64,000 bases of DNA, taken from assembly GCA_018433835.1 (NCBI GenBank), contig JAHDQM010000024.1, positions 44,077-108,076 on the forward strand, written 5' to 3'. Numbering within the stretch: position 1 is the stretch's first letter; every line of letters starts with the position of its first letter. Both the position numbers and the translations under genes were made by a program. Positions 6,883-16,947 of this stretch are shown here, in pieces. Below the pieces are notes generated by a model that was given only the letters and a program-made list of their open reading frames with translations, ran no database searches and had not been told where the DNA came from. Source of the stretch: Methanoculleus sp. GTDB taxonomy: Archaea; Halobacteriota; Methanomicrobia; Methanomicrobiales; Methanoculleaceae.

Positions 6883-9870
6883 TTACACCGCCTTCTTCAG
6901 CGTGAACCGGAATGCCGCCCCTTCGTCGGAGTGCCCGGGTACCCGGTCGTCGACCCGGGCCTCCCCGCCGTATCGTTCGACGAGTGTCCGGACGATGAAG
7001 AGGCCGAGCCCCTGGCCGCTTCCTGTGGCCATGCCCCGCTCGAACCGGATGAAAAGTCTTCCTTTCACCTCGTCCGGCACGCCCGGGCCGGTATCCTCGA
7101 CCGAGACCAGCACCCTGCCGTCCAGTTCCTCGACCCGGACGGTGATCTCAACGTCCGGGCCACCGAACTTGACGGCATTGCTGATGAGATTGGTGAAGAT
7201 TGTCGGGAGGAGGCTGTCTGCCAGCACCTCGATATGGGCATCCCGGTACCGGATCGATGCATCGGGGAAACTTGCGATCTCGTTCCGGATGACCGCATCG
7301 AGGTCCACCGGGGCCAGGTTGTCGACCTCCTCCGCGGCCTGCCGGATAGTGGCGACGTTTTTGAGGATCTCGCTGCTTCGCTCGATACTCGCGTGCAGTT
7401 TCTCTGCATACACCTTCAGGTCCCCTTCCGCCAGGTCCATCAGGAGGTCGACGTACATGCTCGAGACGTTGTTCGCATTCCGGATGTCGTGAGTCATGAT
7501 GTCGAGGTACATGTTCGCCTCGTCCCGTGCCGCCTCGACCTCCCGGCTCACCCCGATGAGGTCATCGGTGCGGCGCTGAAGGGCTTCCTCAGCCCGCTTG
7601 CGGTCAGTGATGTCGCGGGCGTTCACCAGGAACCCGCGGACGGCCGGCTCTCCCAGGAGGTTGGTGCCGATGACGTCAAGATACAGCCAGTATCCCGAGG
7701 CATGCCGGACCCTGACTTCGAGGGTGATCCGCTCTTTCGGATGGGCGGTAGCAGTGCGGAGGGCGTCCAGCACGAGTGCCAGATCGTCCGGATGCGTCAG
7801 TTCGAGGACGTTTCTCCCGATGAGGTCATCGGGCGCATACCCTCCGACTGTCTTCACCGACGGGCTCGCATACCGGATGCGTCCTTCCGGATCGAGGACG
7901 ACGACGATGTCCGAGGCGTTCTCGGTGAGCAGCCGGAACCGCTTCTCGCTCTCCCGCAAGGCTTCCTGTGCCCGCTTGCGGTCGGCGATGTCCCGGGCGA
8001 TGGAGAGGATTGCAGTTCTCCCCCTGTATGAGATGAGCTGTGCCGAGACCTCAATGGGAACACGCCCCCCCTCGTGGGTCACATGGGCGGTCTCAAAGAC
8101 TGTGTGGCCTTTCTCTATAACCTCCCTGATTCGTTCGGGCACGAGAGCGGCGAACTCCGGCGTGACGATCTTCGTGAGGTCCATGGTCAGCAGTTCTTCC
8201 CGTGAGTAACCGAGGTGCTTCGTCGCCACCCTGTTCACATCGAGAAGCTTCCCGTCGAGATCGTGGATGAGGATGGCATCGCCTGCGCTGTCAAAGAGAG
8301 TCCGGTATTTCTTTTCGCTCTGTCGTATCGCCTCTTCTGCCCGATGCCGCTCCGTGATGTCCCGTAGCGAGATGAGGATTGCCGGAGCACCCTTAAAGAC
8401 AATGGATTTCCCGATACTCTCGACCCACCGCTCCTCCTGCGCCGCCGTGAGGATCTTATAGCGTGCAATATACGCGTCAATCCCTTTTGCCACCTCACCG
8501 AAGTCTTTGATGACATCGTCCTGTGACACAGGGGCAACGAACTCCATGACGTTTCTTCTCCCGATGAGTTCGTCGGGATTCTCGATCTCTATGAGCCGGC
8601 CTGCAGCATGGTTCGCGAAGAGGATGTTTCCCTCCGGATCAAGGATGAGAGTCCCGTCAAGGGAGTGTTCAACAAGAGCCCGGAACTTCTCCTCGCTCTC
8701 GCGCAACGCCTCCTCCACACGCTTGCGCTCGGTGATATCGGTGAAGATGAGTGCACACCGATTTTTCCTGGGCATCGGACCGACATGGATGCCGTACCAT
8801 CGGTTCCAGATCGGATTATATTCTTCGAACTGCTCCAGCCTTCCGGTGCTGAAGCCTGCACCGCAACGCTCAACCCAGATCCTCCCGATACCCGGTGCGA
8901 CCTCGGTGACACGCCTGCCGATGACCTGATCACGCCTCGAACCCGTGACGCTCTCATAGGCGGGGTCGACGTCGAGAATGGTGAAGTCGATAGGCTGTTC
9001 CTTATCACCGCAGACCGCCTCGAGGACCACAAATCCCGCTCCCATCGACTCGAGGATCTGCCGGTACTTCTCCTCGCTCTCCCGCAGTTCGTCTTCCGCC
9101 CGTTTCCGGTCGGTGATGTCATCGAAGAGAACGGCCACCCTGTTGCTGCCCGGCTCGCCGAACGGGAAGGCATAAACCTCGTACCACCGGTCTATGAGAT
9201 ATTTCACCGCCTGGACGAAGCGCCTGGATTCGCCGGTTCTGGCAACGGCGCCGAAGATCTCGAACCAGTGCTCTTCGTGGCCCGGGGCAAGTTCCCGCAT
9301 CGTTTTTCCTGCTACGTCGGAGAGGCCAGTCAGCCTCTCGAACGCCCTATTCGTCTCCAGGAAGCGGTAATCGGCTGGTCTGCCGTCGGCATGAAAGATC
9401 ATCTCGACGATGCAGAACCCTGAGTCGACGGAACCGAATACGGTCAGGTACTTCAGCAGCTCCTGTTCCGCACGCTTCAGGTCGGTAATATCCCGGAATC
9501 GGACGATTCGATTACCCTGGAGCGATCCCTCCCGGATGCCGTTGCTGGAGATAAGAAACCGGCGTTCCCGATTGCCGGAGGTACGGATGGTGCAGGCGAG
9601 ACCGGCGATGTCGTCCCGACTCGAGAGCAATGCCGCTATCCTCGCCGTGCTCTCTCCATCCGTGACGCGCGGCGTCAGGTACCGGCGCACGAAACGGTCG
9701 ATATCGCTACTGCAGAAGGCGTTTTTGTCGATGCCGAGAAGACACTCGAGCGGGTGGTTGACCCAGGCCACCCGGTTGGTGCGATCGATGAGGAGCGCCC
9801 CCTCGCCGAGTGCGTCGAGTACAGCCAGCGCCGATAGCACTTCCGGTGGGAGCGGGCAGGGTGGGTTCAT
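6883..9870 (-). CDS. soluble sensor histidine kinase with six PAS domains
   Basis: The 995-residue protein has no membrane segment. Six PAS modules follow one another at about residues 10-125, 145-262, 270-392, 395-515, 520-637 and 642-760, most ending in the DITDRKRAEEAL-type PAC helix. The phosphoacceptor region is DIMTHDIRNANN with His near 792, then the N-box NLISNAVKFGG (about 897), G1 EDTGPGVPDE and G2 GQGLGLFIVRTL. It should autophosphorylate in response to cytosolic signals (redox, light or small ligands). No response regulator lies nearby, common for methanogen PAS kinases. A TATA box (CCATATATAT) lies about 30-40 bases before the ATG. A decayed partial copy follows its 3' end. Confidence 0.93.
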   Translation of the reverse strand: MNPPCPLPPEVLSALAVLDALGEGALLIDRTNRVAWVNHPLECLLGIDKNAFCSSDIDRFVRRYLTPRVTDGESTARIAALLSSRDDIAGLACTIRTSGNRERRFLISSNGIREGSLQGNRIVRFRDITDLKRAEQELLKYLTVFGSVDSGFCIVEMIFHADGRPADYRFLETNRAFERLTGLSDVAGKTMRELAPGHEEHWFEIFGAVARTGESRRFVQAVKYLIDRWYEVYAFPFGEPGSNRVAVLFDDITDRKRAEDELRESEEKYRQILESMGAGFVVLEAVCGDKEQPIDFTILDVDPAYESVTGSRRDQVIGRRVTEVAPGIGRIWVERCGAGFSTGRLEQFEEYNPIWNRWYGIHVGPMPRKNRCALIFTDITERKRVEEALRESEEKFRALVEHSLDGTLILDPEGNILFANHAAGRLIEIENPDELIGRRNVMEFVAPVSQDDVIKDFGEVAKGIDAYIARYKILTAAQEERWVESIGKSIVFKGAPAILISLRDITERHRAEEAIRQSEKKYRTLFDSAGDAILIHDLDGKLLDVNRVATKHLGYSREELLTMDLTKIVTPEFAALVPERIREVIEKGHTVFETAHVTHEGGRVPIEVSAQLISYRGRTAILSIARDIADRKRAQEALRESEKRFRLLTENASDIVVVLDPEGRIRYASPSVKTVGGYAPDDLIGRNVLELTHPDDLALVLDALRTATAHPKERITLEVRVRHASGYWLYLDVIGTNLLGEPAVRGFLVNARDITDRKRAEEALQRRTDDLIGVSREVEAARDEANMYLDIMTHDIRNANNVSSMYVDLLMDLAEGDLKVYAEKLHASIERSSEILKNVATIRQAAEEVDNLAPVDLDAVIRNEIASFPDASIRYRDAHIEVLADSLLPTIFTNLISNAVKFGGPDVEITVRVEELDGRVLVSVEDTGPGVPDEVKGRLFIRFERGMATGSGQGLGLFIVRTLVERYGGEARVDDRVPGHSDEGAAFRFTLKKAV

Positions 9871-10210
9871 CGGGTGCCGACCATCCTCTGTGAGACCCGA
9901 TATATATGGTGGTGCATAAATGTTTCAAAGGCCGGGCGAAGCGAGATCGGTGCCACCCATGCCGGGCTATTTTATCCCCACAGTGCTCCTGAGAGGAGAT
10001 ACGATCCTCAATTTGCTGATACATCGGGTTTTATGCTCCCGTGAGGGGGACTGGGGTCTCCTCCCCTACCAGTCCGTATCGTCACCGGCATGGCGTCCAC
10101 CCGGTGCTCCCGACACGTCCCGATCCCGCGCGATCGTCAGCAGGTCGGGGACGACCCCCGGTACTTTTATAAGATCTCCCTCTCTGCCCGGTCAGAAGAA
10201 GGGGTAAGAT
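9871..10210. promoter_or_regulatory. divergent promoter region (kinase / alcohol dehydrogenase pseudogene)
   Basis: Leftward, a TATA-like ATATATATCGG at about 9899-9909 serves the kinase. Rightward, CTTTTATAAG at about 10,165 followed by GAAGGGGTAAGAT just before the ATG at 10,211 is a well-formed promoter and ribosome site for the broken dehydrogenase. Between them I see no coding sequence. Confidence 0.55.
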
Positions 10211-11265
10211 ATGAAAAGCCTGGCAATGCTCAAGATCGGGGAGATCGGGTGGATAGAGAAAGACGGACCTGCCTGCGGTCCGAGAGACGCCATCGTCAAA
10301 CCGCTGGCGCTCGCGCCGTGCACATCCGATGTCCACACCGTCTGGGAAAGGGCAATCGGCGAGAGGCACGACCTCATCCTGGGGCACGAAACTCTCGGGG
10401 TGGTGGACGAAGTGGGAAGCGAGGTCCGGGACTTCAGGCCCGGCGATCGGGTCATCGTACCGGCCATCACCCCCGACTGGGAGACGGAAGCAGCACAGCG
10501 CGGGTACCCCTCGGAGGGTGGAAGTTCTCGAACTTCAAGGACGGTGTCTTCGCCGAATTCTTCCACGTGAACCTGGCGGATTACAATCTCGCGCACCTGC
10601 CGGAAGGCATGTCCCTCGAGGCGGGGGTCATGCTCCCCGATATGCTCAGTACCGGCTTTGCGGGCGCCGAGAACGCCAAGATCTAGTTCGGGGCTACCGT
10701 GGCCGTCCTGGGAATCGAGCCGGTCGGCCTTTCCGCCATCGCCGGTGCAAAACTGAGGGGCGCCCGAAGGATATTTGCCGTCGGCACGAGGCTCGCCGAC
10801 ATTAAAGTGGCGAAGGCATACGGTGCTACGGATATCGTCAGCTACAGGGAAGGAGATACTGCAGAACAGATCCGGAACTCTACCGGCGGAGCTGGCGTCG
10901 ACGCCGTGATCGTTGCCGGCGGCGGGCCTGAGGTCATGATGGATGCCATAAACGCGGCCAAGCCCGGATCGGTGATCTCGAACGTCAACTACTTCGGCCG
11001 GGGAATGGGTGATCAGGACATCATACCCCTTCCCCGGGTCGCCTGGGGGTTTGATATGGCGGAAAGGAATATCATGACCGGACTCTGCCCCGGCGGAAGG
11101 GTAAGGATGGAGAGGCTGGCCGAAGTGGTGATGCACGGGCGCATGGACCCGTCGCTCATGGCGACGCACATCTTCAGGGGCTTTGATCAGCTCGAGAAGG
11201 CTCTTCTTCTGATGAAAGAGACATCCCGGGACCTGATCAAGCCGGTCGTTCTCGTGGAGCAGTAG
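10211..11265 (+). pseudogene. adh: NADP-dependent secondary alcohol dehydrogenase, three lesions
   Basis: Reading across frames gives a near full-length zinc-containing secondary alcohol dehydrogenase of the Thermoanaerobacter brockii type, which oxidises 2-propanol and 2-butanol with NADP. Zinc ligands are present: Cys in APCTSDVHTV, His-Glu in GHETLG and Asp in MLPDMLST. Three defects are visible. (1) About 7 codons plus a frameshift are missing near 10,515, where the family has a glycine-rich loop before GGWKFSN. (2) An in-frame TAG at 10,684 replaces a residue that is Glu in the family. (3) The Rossmann motif GIGPVG reads GIEPVG. The promoter and Shine-Dalgarno remain, so the loss looks recent. 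Growth on secondary alcohols by this route would be lost. Confidence 0.88.
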
Positions 11266-11338
11266 AGACTCCGACATCTTCCTTTCTTTCAGGGCCGCCA
11301 ACCGGGTCCGTCCCGGTGTTCCCTCCTCTGCGCGTAAA

Positions 11339-11875
11339 TCAGTTCCCCGAAACCTTTGCAATCACGCTGTCCAGGTGCTGCCTGTAGAGTTCCTGCGGGT
11401 CGAGTTCCCGCAATCCTTCCGGTGTCCTGACCACCACTTTGCCGACGCCGGCATTCACCAGCATCTTTGAGCACATCAGGCAGGGCGGGTCGTACGAAGG
11501 CGCTCCCGTCAGGCGCTCGAACCCGGCCAGGTACATCGTACAGCCGGCCGCAGCCCTTCCTGCCTGCAGGAGCGCGTTCATCTCCGCGTGCACCGAGCGG
11601 CAGAACTCGTATCGTTCGCCGGAGGGGATGTTGTACTGCTTGCGTATGCAGGTGTTCAACTCATCGCAATGCGCCTCTCCACGCGGCGCACCGTTGTGCC
11701 CGGTAGAGACGATCTCCCCCGCCGAATTGACCACGACCGCTCCGTAGCACCGCCGAAGGCAGGTGGACCGCCGGGCGGTCTCGATCGCGATATTCAGGTA
11801 CCACTCTGTTCGTGAGGTCCGGGGCGGTACGGGTGGCGCTTCGGACGGGGCGGTATGCCTGTCCCGGTTTGTCAT
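11339..11875 (-). CDS. dCMP / cytidine deaminase-like protein (ComEB type)
   Basis: A 178-residue zinc-dependent deaminase. The catalytic HAEMN (His zinc ligand and Glu proton shuttle) and the PPCLMC pair of Cys ligands are intact, and the region GAVVVNSAGEIVSTGHNGAP is typical of deoxycytidylate deaminases, which make dUMP for thymidylate synthesis. A further Cys-rich segment (TCIRKQ... CRSVHAE) resembles the second structural zinc site of this family. The ATG at 11,875 has GGAGGAGGG upstream; an in-frame GTG at 11,917 lies before that ribosome site and is less likely. It is transcribed alone. Confidence 0.88.
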   Translation of the reverse strand: MTNRDRHTAPSEAPPVPPRTSRTEWYLNIAIETARRSTCLRRCYGAVVVNSAGEIVSTGHNGAPRGEAHCDELNTCIRKQYNIPSGERYEFCRSVHAEMNALLQAGRAAAGCTMYLAGFERLTGAPSYDPPCLMCSKMLVNAGVGKVVVRTPEGLRELDPQELYRQHLDSVIAKVSGN

Positions 11876-12036
11876 GACCGTCCCTCCTCCGGCGGCGGCT
11901 GTTGACCTGCGGGACACGAAAGCCTCTGCCCGCTCAGGTTTTCGCTCATGATAGGATCATCTACGCTGCAGGACTAAAATGAGACGCTTTGGTGCTCCTC
12001 GTGGTGGTGTCCGGATTGCTGACGATCTGCGGGGCG

Positions 12037-12270
12037 TCAGTACACGCCCTCGCCCGTTACGAGGATGCCCTTCACCGGATAGGTGCCGTTGCACGCGCCT
12101 TTGAACTCGTGACGCACCCTCTCGAAATACGAATTTGACTGCCACCCGAGAACCCACCACTCGTTTCTCCCCTGAAACTCGAATGAGATGGTGAGGACGT
12201 TGTCGTCGTCGGCGTCGAACGAGAGGATAAACAGCACCTCAACGACGTATCCGGAAGACCCGGGGCTCAC
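12037..12270 (-). CDS. short hypothetical ORF, probably a 5'-truncated fragment
   Basis: The frame has protein-like composition over its last 65 residues, with VEVLFILSFDADDDNVLTIS and FQGRNEWWVLGWQSNSYFER. I do not recognise it. It begins with GTG at 12,270, only about 15 bases from where a chloroperoxidase remnant on the other strand begins, suggesting that a rearrangement joined two broken genes back to back. No promoter or ribosome site precedes it, so expression is doubtful. Confidence 0.35.
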   Translation of the reverse strand: MSPGSSGYVVEVLFILSFDADDDNVLTISFEFQGRNEWWVLGWQSNSYFERVRHEFKGACNGTYPVKGILVTGEGVY

Positions 12271-12284
12271 GTAGTAAGCGACCC

Positions 12285-12626
12285 GTCAGCGACGAGGTCG
12301 TCCGCCTCAGCTGGAACGTCGCAGCCGCCGCTTCCCCGAGAGGCACTCTCGACTGCGTCTCTGCGTGGCTGACCGACTTCCGGAACGATCTCCGGAGCAT
12401 CGACGTGCCCGTCCTGGTGATTCACGGCGATTCAGACCGTATCGTACCCTTCCCCGCCTCGGGAAAGCGCACCCCTGAGTTGGTCAAGGACAGCCGCCTG
12501 GTGGTGATCTAGGGCGGGCCGCACGGGAACACCTGGACCCACGCCGGGAGGGTCAACCGCGAGCTGCTGGACTTCCTCGGGCAGAGGGTTCAGCCGGTCG
12601 AGCCGACTGCCGGAACTCCCGCGTAA
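12285..12626 (+). pseudogene. alpha/beta hydrolase (non-haem chloroperoxidase) C-terminal remnant
   Basis: The frame reads SDEVVRLSWNVAAAASPRGT, then LDCVSAWLTDFRNDL and VPVLVIHGDSDRIVPF, then an in-frame TAG (12,510-12,512) and GGPHGNTWTHAGRVNRELLD to the end. This is the last third of a chloroperoxidase-type hydrolase, including the Asp (HGDSDRIVP) and His (PHGNTWTH) of the triad. The nucleophile half is absent. The TAG stands where the family has Glu (GAG to TAG). Truncation plus nonsense make it a clear pseudogene. Confidence 0.85.
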
Positions 12627-12684
12627 GAGGGGGCCGGCCGCCCGGGAGAGGAGCGCGAGCAGCGGAAGAGTCCGCTCTGCCCCC

Positions 12685-13887
12685 TCAGTACACCGGGACC
12701 AGCCCGGGGTTCGTCCCCGTGATGCACCGGCCGCCTCCGCGGGTGACCACGAAGGTGTTCTCGATCCCGACCATCCCGACACCCCGGATCCCTTTCTTGG
12801 GTTCGAGGGCGATCACCATCCCTTCCTCGAGCGGCTCATCAAAGCCCCGGGCGATCACCGGTACCTCGTCCACCTGCAGGCCGACGCCATGGCCCAGGAA
12901 CTGCACCCGCCGGTCACCAAACCCCATGAAGTTCTCGAGGAACTCGGGTTCCAGGCCGTCGACGATCGTCGCGTAGACCTCCGAGGGCGCGACCCCCGGC
13001 CGCAGCAGCGAGGCCGTCTCGTTCTGGACCTCCACGCACCGGCGATGAGCCTCCATCGCGTGCTCGGGGAGCGGCCTCCCGAACATATACGTCACCGTCT
13101 TGTCGGTGTGGTAGCCCTGCACCCCACACGCACAGTCGACGAAGACCAGGTCCCCTACTCTGAGTTTCCGGTCATGGCTGCCGAGCACCGGTGCGCCGGG
13201 CCCCGCTCCAAGGCACCCGCCCGGCCCGTCGAAGCCGGTCGGGTAAATGGAACTCTCCCCGAACCCGAGCTGCCCGAGAATCATCTCCGTCCCGAACATC
13301 CCGAACCGGGCTATGCCGTGGTGCCCTTCCCTGACCAGGAGGGAGAAGATCTCGCCCCCGAGTTCCGCCTCGCTCATCCCCTCCCGGAGCATCCCGGGAA
13401 CGCAGTCCTCGAGCACGTGGCGGTGAATCCTGCCGGCCTTCTCCATGATTGAGAGTTCGTAGGCGCTCTTCTTCGCCCGGACCTTCGCGGCCTGTGCATC
13501 CAGCGACTTCGTCTCCGTGACGGGGAAGTGCTTCCGGAACCGTTCGAACAGCGCGAGGGGTACCGTCTCCGTCTCCACGTGGACTGTCCCCGAACGTGCC
13601 CCCATCGCGGCTGCCGCATCCCGGTAACTCTTCATCGGCCGAATATCGGGGAAGAGCGACTCGTCCTCTGCCCGTTCGAGACTCCGGCGCACCCAGAGCA
13701 CGGCCTCGCCGGTGCGGGGGACCAGAAGGACCCCGTCCTGCATCGTCCCGGTGAAGTAGAACTGGTTTGTCCTGCCGAATATCGCGGCAAACTCCCACGA
13801 CGGGTTCTCCGCATCCATACGGAGCCGGAACCGCTCCATGCGGTCCCGGAGTTCGGAGGCGGGGGTCTTATGCTCCATACGGATCAT
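12685..13887 (-). CDS. M24-family metallopeptidase (Xaa-Pro aminopeptidase type)
   Basis: A 400-residue cytosolic dipeptidase or aminopeptidase P-like enzyme. The N-terminal creatinase-like domain (about 1-155, [19 protein letters not shown]) is followed by the pita-bread domain. Metal ligands can be assigned: Asp in FVDCACG, Asp in GYHTDKT, His in [12 protein letters not shown], Glu in IALEPKK and Glu in VGIENTF. It should cleave the N-terminal residue before proline or an Xaa-Pro dipeptide. An internal Met at codon 4 (13,878) is an alternative start. It is divergent from the methyltransferase gene to its right. Confidence 0.9.
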   Translation of the reverse strand: MIRMEHKTPASELRDRMERFRLRMDAENPSWEFAAIFGRTNQFYFTGTMQDGVLLVPRTGEAVLWVRRSLERAEDESLFPDIRPMKSYRDAAAAMGARSGTVHVETETVPLALFERFRKHFPVTETKSLDAQAAKVRAKKSAYELSIMEKAGRIHRHVLEDCVPGMLREGMSEAELGGEIFSLLVREGHHGIARFGMFGTEMILGQLGFGESSIYPTGFDGPGGCLGAGPGAPVLGSHDRKLRVGDLVFVDCACGVQGYHTDKTVTYMFGRPLPEHAMEAHRRCVEVQNETASLLRPGVAPSEVYATIVDGLEPEFLENFMGFGDRRVQFLGHGVGLQVDEVPVIARGFDEPLEEGMVIALEPKKGIRGVGMVGIENTFVVTRGGGRCITGTNPGLVPVY

Positions 13888-14082
13888 TGGGCGACGGTGG
13901 TATTTGGCTCTGGCGGGATGCGGGTTTTGGCAGTTGGGGGCGCCCCGATCCCCTCTCGGTCATGGGGATGGTGGCCTCGTAAACCTTCTGTATAACCCCG
14001 GGTTCGGCACGGACGCAGTCTCGCGACGATTGGAAGCAATTCCGACCGTATGGGTTATAGAGCCGCACGACGCATTACTGTC

Positions 14083-14832
14083 ATGGAAACACCCTTCATT
14101 TTTACCAGGCACGAGGGCCTGCCCCGCCAGGGACCGGGGAGCAACGAGTGCACCCGGAAGGCTTTCTCAATGCTCGACGACCTTCCCGCCCAACCTGAGA
14201 TCCTGGATATCGGGTGCGGGGCCGGGATGCAGACGGTCGAACTTGCCCGGACCTGCCCCGGCTGCCGTATCACCGCCGTCGACATACACCAGCCGTTCCT
14301 CGACCAGCTTGCCCGGAGCGCGGCATCGGCCGGGGTGAGGGACCGGATCATCACGATCCGGGCCTCGATGGACGACCTGCCTTTTGACGACGCATCGTTC
14401 GACGTCCTCTGGGCGGAAGGCTCGATCTTTATCGTGGGGTTCGAGAAGGGGCTCGCCTCATGGAGGAGGCTGCTACGGCCGGGGGGCTATCTCTGCCTCA
14501 CTGAATCGGTCTGGTTTACTGATCAGCCCTCGCCGGAGGCGGCAGCATTCTGGAACGACTGCTACCCGGCGATAACGACGGTCGCGGCAAACCGCGCGAT
14601 CGCCGAGAGTGCCGGCTACGAGGTCGTCGCGACCTTCCCGCTCCCGAAGTCCGCGTGGTGGGAGAATTACTATGTGCCGGCCCTCAAGCGGATAGAAGAC
14701 CTGCGGCCGAAAGTCGCCGGCAATCCCGAGGCGGAGGCGCAGATTGAGTTCGCCGAGCGGGAGACCGCCGTCTACCGGGAGCATGCCGACGAGTACGGCT
14801 ACGAGTTCTTCATCCTCCGGAAGAAGGAGTGA
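14083..14832 (+). CDS. class I SAM-dependent methyltransferase
   Basis: A 249-residue Rossmann methyltransferase. Motif I is EILDIGCGAGMQTVELA (about residues 43-60), followed by the acidic TAVDIHQPFL loop, DLPFDDASFDVLWAEGS (motif IV region) and LRPGGYLCLTES (motif V-VI). The family includes small-molecule methyltransferases of the UbiE/Methyltransf_11 type; the substrate cannot be predicted. The ATG at 14,083 was preferred to one 11 codons upstream because the family begins with the METPFIF segment. It is convergent with rsgA. A second, distinct methyltransferase occurs at 19,061. Confidence 0.85.
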   Translation: METPFIFTRHEGLPRQGPGSNECTRKAFSMLDDLPAQPEILDIGCGAGMQTVELARTCPGCRITAVDIHQPFLDQLARSAASAGVRDRIITIRASMDDLPFDDASFDVLWAEGSIFIVGFEKGLASWRRLLRPGGYLCLTESVWFTDQPSPEAAAFWNDCYPAITTVAANRAIAESAGYEVVATFPLPKSAWWENYYVPALKRIEDLRPKVAGNPEAEAQIEFAERETAVYREHADEYGYEFFILRKKE

Positions 14833-14862
14833 TCCGGCCGGGAGGTTAACCTCCAGCGGCCG

Positions 14863-15957
14863 TTACCTCCCCTTCGTCTTCCCGATATCCCTCTGGAGCT
14901 TCCCGATCGCTTTCCAGCGTTTCTTCTCGAGCCTTACAAGCCCGATCTCCGCTTTCTCCTCTTCAAACGCGAGCTCCTGCACGAGCCTCCGGTAACTCTC
15001 CAGCCGTGCCGCAGGGAGGGTCCCGTCCGCGACGGCCGCCTGCACCGCACAGCCGGGCTCCTCTTCGTGCCGGCAGTCCGAGAACCTGCAGCCCTCCGCC
15101 AGTTCGAGAATATCGGGGAACGTATCGGCGATACCGGCGGAAGCCGTACCGATGCCGACCTCTCGCAGGCCGGGGTTGTCTATCATGAGCGCCCCGCCGG
15201 CGAGGACGAAGAGCTGGCGGACGGTCGTGGTGTGCCGCCCTTTGCCGTCATAGTCCCGGATCTCCGAGGTATCCTGCACCGGACGGCCCATGAGCCGGTT
15301 GATCAGGGTGGACTTGCCGACACCCGATGAGCCGATGAGGGCGATCGTTGTCCCCGGCGACAGGTACGGGTCGAGCCGGTCGACTCCCTCCCCGTTCACG
15401 GCACTGATTGGAATGACCGGTATGCCAGGGGAGACCGAAACGAGCTCGTCGGCGAGCGTTGCGGGGTCGTCCGTCAGATCGGATTTATTGATGACGATAA
15501 CCGGACGGGCACCGGATGCGTGGGCGATCGCGAGAAAGCGTTCGATCCGGCGGGCATTGAGATCACGGCCGGCGGCCGTGACGATAAAGACCGTATCGAC
15601 ATTCGCCGCGATGACCTGATCGGCGCCTTCGCGTCCCGGTGTTCCCCGCGCAAAACGGGTCTTCTGCGGGAGGATATCAACGATCGTCGAGGTGCCGGCC
15701 TCCGGCTGGTCGAGCAATACGACAAAGTCTCCCACGGCGGGAAAACGGCCGAATTTTCGCAGTGCTCCGGAGATCCCGGCCGTGACGGACCCGCCGTCGA
15801 CGAGCACGTCCCACACGGTTTTTTGCCGGCAGGCCACGCGGCCCGGCACATACGCGCCGGTGTATTTTGAGAATGCTCTCTCGTGTTCTTCCGTCCAGCC
15901 AAGCTCTTCAAGTGTATAGGGATGCTGTTGCCCGCATCGGGAAGTGGATTGGCTCAT
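14863..15957 (-). CDS. rsgA: ribosome small-subunit-dependent GTPase A
   Basis: A 364-residue circularly permuted GTPase that helps mature the small ribosomal subunit in bacteria and is scattered in methanogens. The order is the RsgA order: an OB-fold N-terminal part (about 30-110), G4 INKSDLTDD, then G1 GSSGVGKSTLIN, the switch segment GKGRHTTT, G3 DNPGLREVG, and the zinc knuckle GCRFSDCRH with a later GC. I chose the ATG at 15,957 because an AGGT lies just before it and the upstream 25 codons are not conserved-looking. It stands alone between two rightward genes. Confidence 0.93.
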   Translation of the reverse strand: MSQSTSRCGQQHPYTLEELGWTEEHERAFSKYTGAYVPGRVACRQKTVWDVLVDGGSVTAGISGALRKFGRFPAVGDFVVLLDQPEAGTSTIVDILPQKTRFARGTPGREGADQVIAANVDTVFIVTAAGRDLNARRIERFLAIAHASGARPVIVINKSDLTDDPATLADELVSVSPGIPVIPISAVNGEGVDRLDPYLSPGTTIALIGSSGVGKSTLINRLMGRPVQDTSEIRDYDGKGRHTTTVRQLFVLAGGALMIDNPGLREVGIGTASAGIADTFPDILELAEGCRFSDCRHEEEPGCAVQAAVADGTLPAARLESYRRLVQELAFEEEKAEIGLVRLEKKRWKAIGKLQRDIGKTKGR

Positions 15958-16183
15958 ATAAAGACCTGAACATTGTAAAATGGATGGCATTCGAAGCGCC
16001 AAGTGCTTTGTGGTTGCGGTTGTCGACCGCAATTTCTTCTACGCGGCGATCGCATGCCATGAGCCCCCTTCGATACTCTCCTGTGACCGCCTCCGGAGCG
16101 GAGTCATGGGGTCCGGGCAGATCTTTATATGGGCGGGCGTTCCTGTCTCCTGCCGGTGATGCGAATGACCGAGAGAGGAAGAG

Positions 16184-16345
16184 ATCGTCCCAAAACGATC
16201 TCCGAACCTTTGGTACACCCTGATCGGAGCACTTACATCCAGAGATTCTACCGTCTGAACCATATCCCGGTCAGGGATGGTGAAACGGCTTTCCATTGGG
16301 AGTCGCACCTTCGCACCTCCGGTGCTCAAACTCCGTTCCTCGAAC
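16184..16345 (+). repeat. degenerate relative of the MITE-like palindromic element
   Basis: The segment begins with GATCGTCCCAAAACGATC, sharing GTCCCAAAAC with the terminus of the element at 3187, and contains GCACCTCCGGTGCTCA and CTCAAACTCC, which also occur inside that element. The opposite terminus is not found. Short ORFs across it look accidental. Confidence 0.4.
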
Positions 16346-16384
16346 CTGATGGCTTCTCGAACTCCTGTCCGGTGGGAGCCCACA

Positions 16385-16855
16385 GTGCACAAACCCGGAC
16401 CTGAAACCGAGGCGCTTGCCCGGTTCCACCCGAACGGAACCTGGACGGGCAGGGTGAAGGCAGGCAGTATGGGTCCCGGATCGCCCGAGATGGAGGCCAG
16501 AGGCAGGGCAGACTGCGAGTGGATAATAAACGGCCTCTGGCGCTCCTGCAGGCTCGAGCAGGACCAGTTCGTCGCCAGGAGAGAAGGTGATTACCTGGAA
16601 GGCTCACTGGATTGCGGGTTGGGATGCGAGAGCAGAGGAGTACCGGGGCATGACCGTCGCCAGCAACGGTATTGCCATGATGTTCAGGGGGAGGCTGGAA
16701 GGTGACCGGCTCAGCATGGAGGCCATGGGAGATCCGGCGGTCTCCTTACGCTTCATCTGGGACGCGACCGATCCGCGTGCAATCACCTGGGCGAACGAGA
16801 TCATGACGGAGGACGGGTCCTGGGGCTCATCGAAGAGTATGTCGTCCGGCCGTAG
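16385..16855 (+). pseudogene. DUF1579-like protein, two frameshifts
   Basis: Stitching frames gives KPGPETEALARF, WTGRVKAGSMGPGSPE, CEWIINGLW, then after a shift near 16,585 TWKAHWIAGWDARAEEYRGM and FIWDATDPRAITWANEIMTE, then after a second shift near 16,830 LIEEYVVRP and a TAG at 16,853. This is the layout of DUF1579 (small beta-barrel proteins that begin PGPE... F-G-W-G). Each frame alone is too short to fold. Function of the family is unknown. It lies 3' to 3' with the next kinase. Confidence 0.7.
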
Positions 16856-16947
16856 GAGCCGGTATATGGCGGAGTGCGAAGACGATGCCGCGTCCGGGGG
16901 ATTCGCTCTTGAAGATGGCGGGAACGTCCCCGCACGCCTGCCTGCGC

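Noticed and set aside
10192..11361. 389-codon leftward ORF spanning the alcohol dehydrogenase
   Set aside because: It is antisense to a clear ADH family sequence, shows no family likeness and starts with no ribosome site; a GC-rich shadow frame.
10684..12512. Possible amber (pyrrolysine or readthrough) codons in adh and the chloroperoxidase
   Set aside because: Both TAGs replace a conserved Glu, but each gene has other fatal lesions (frameshift, truncation), and intact genes here use TAG as an ordinary stop.
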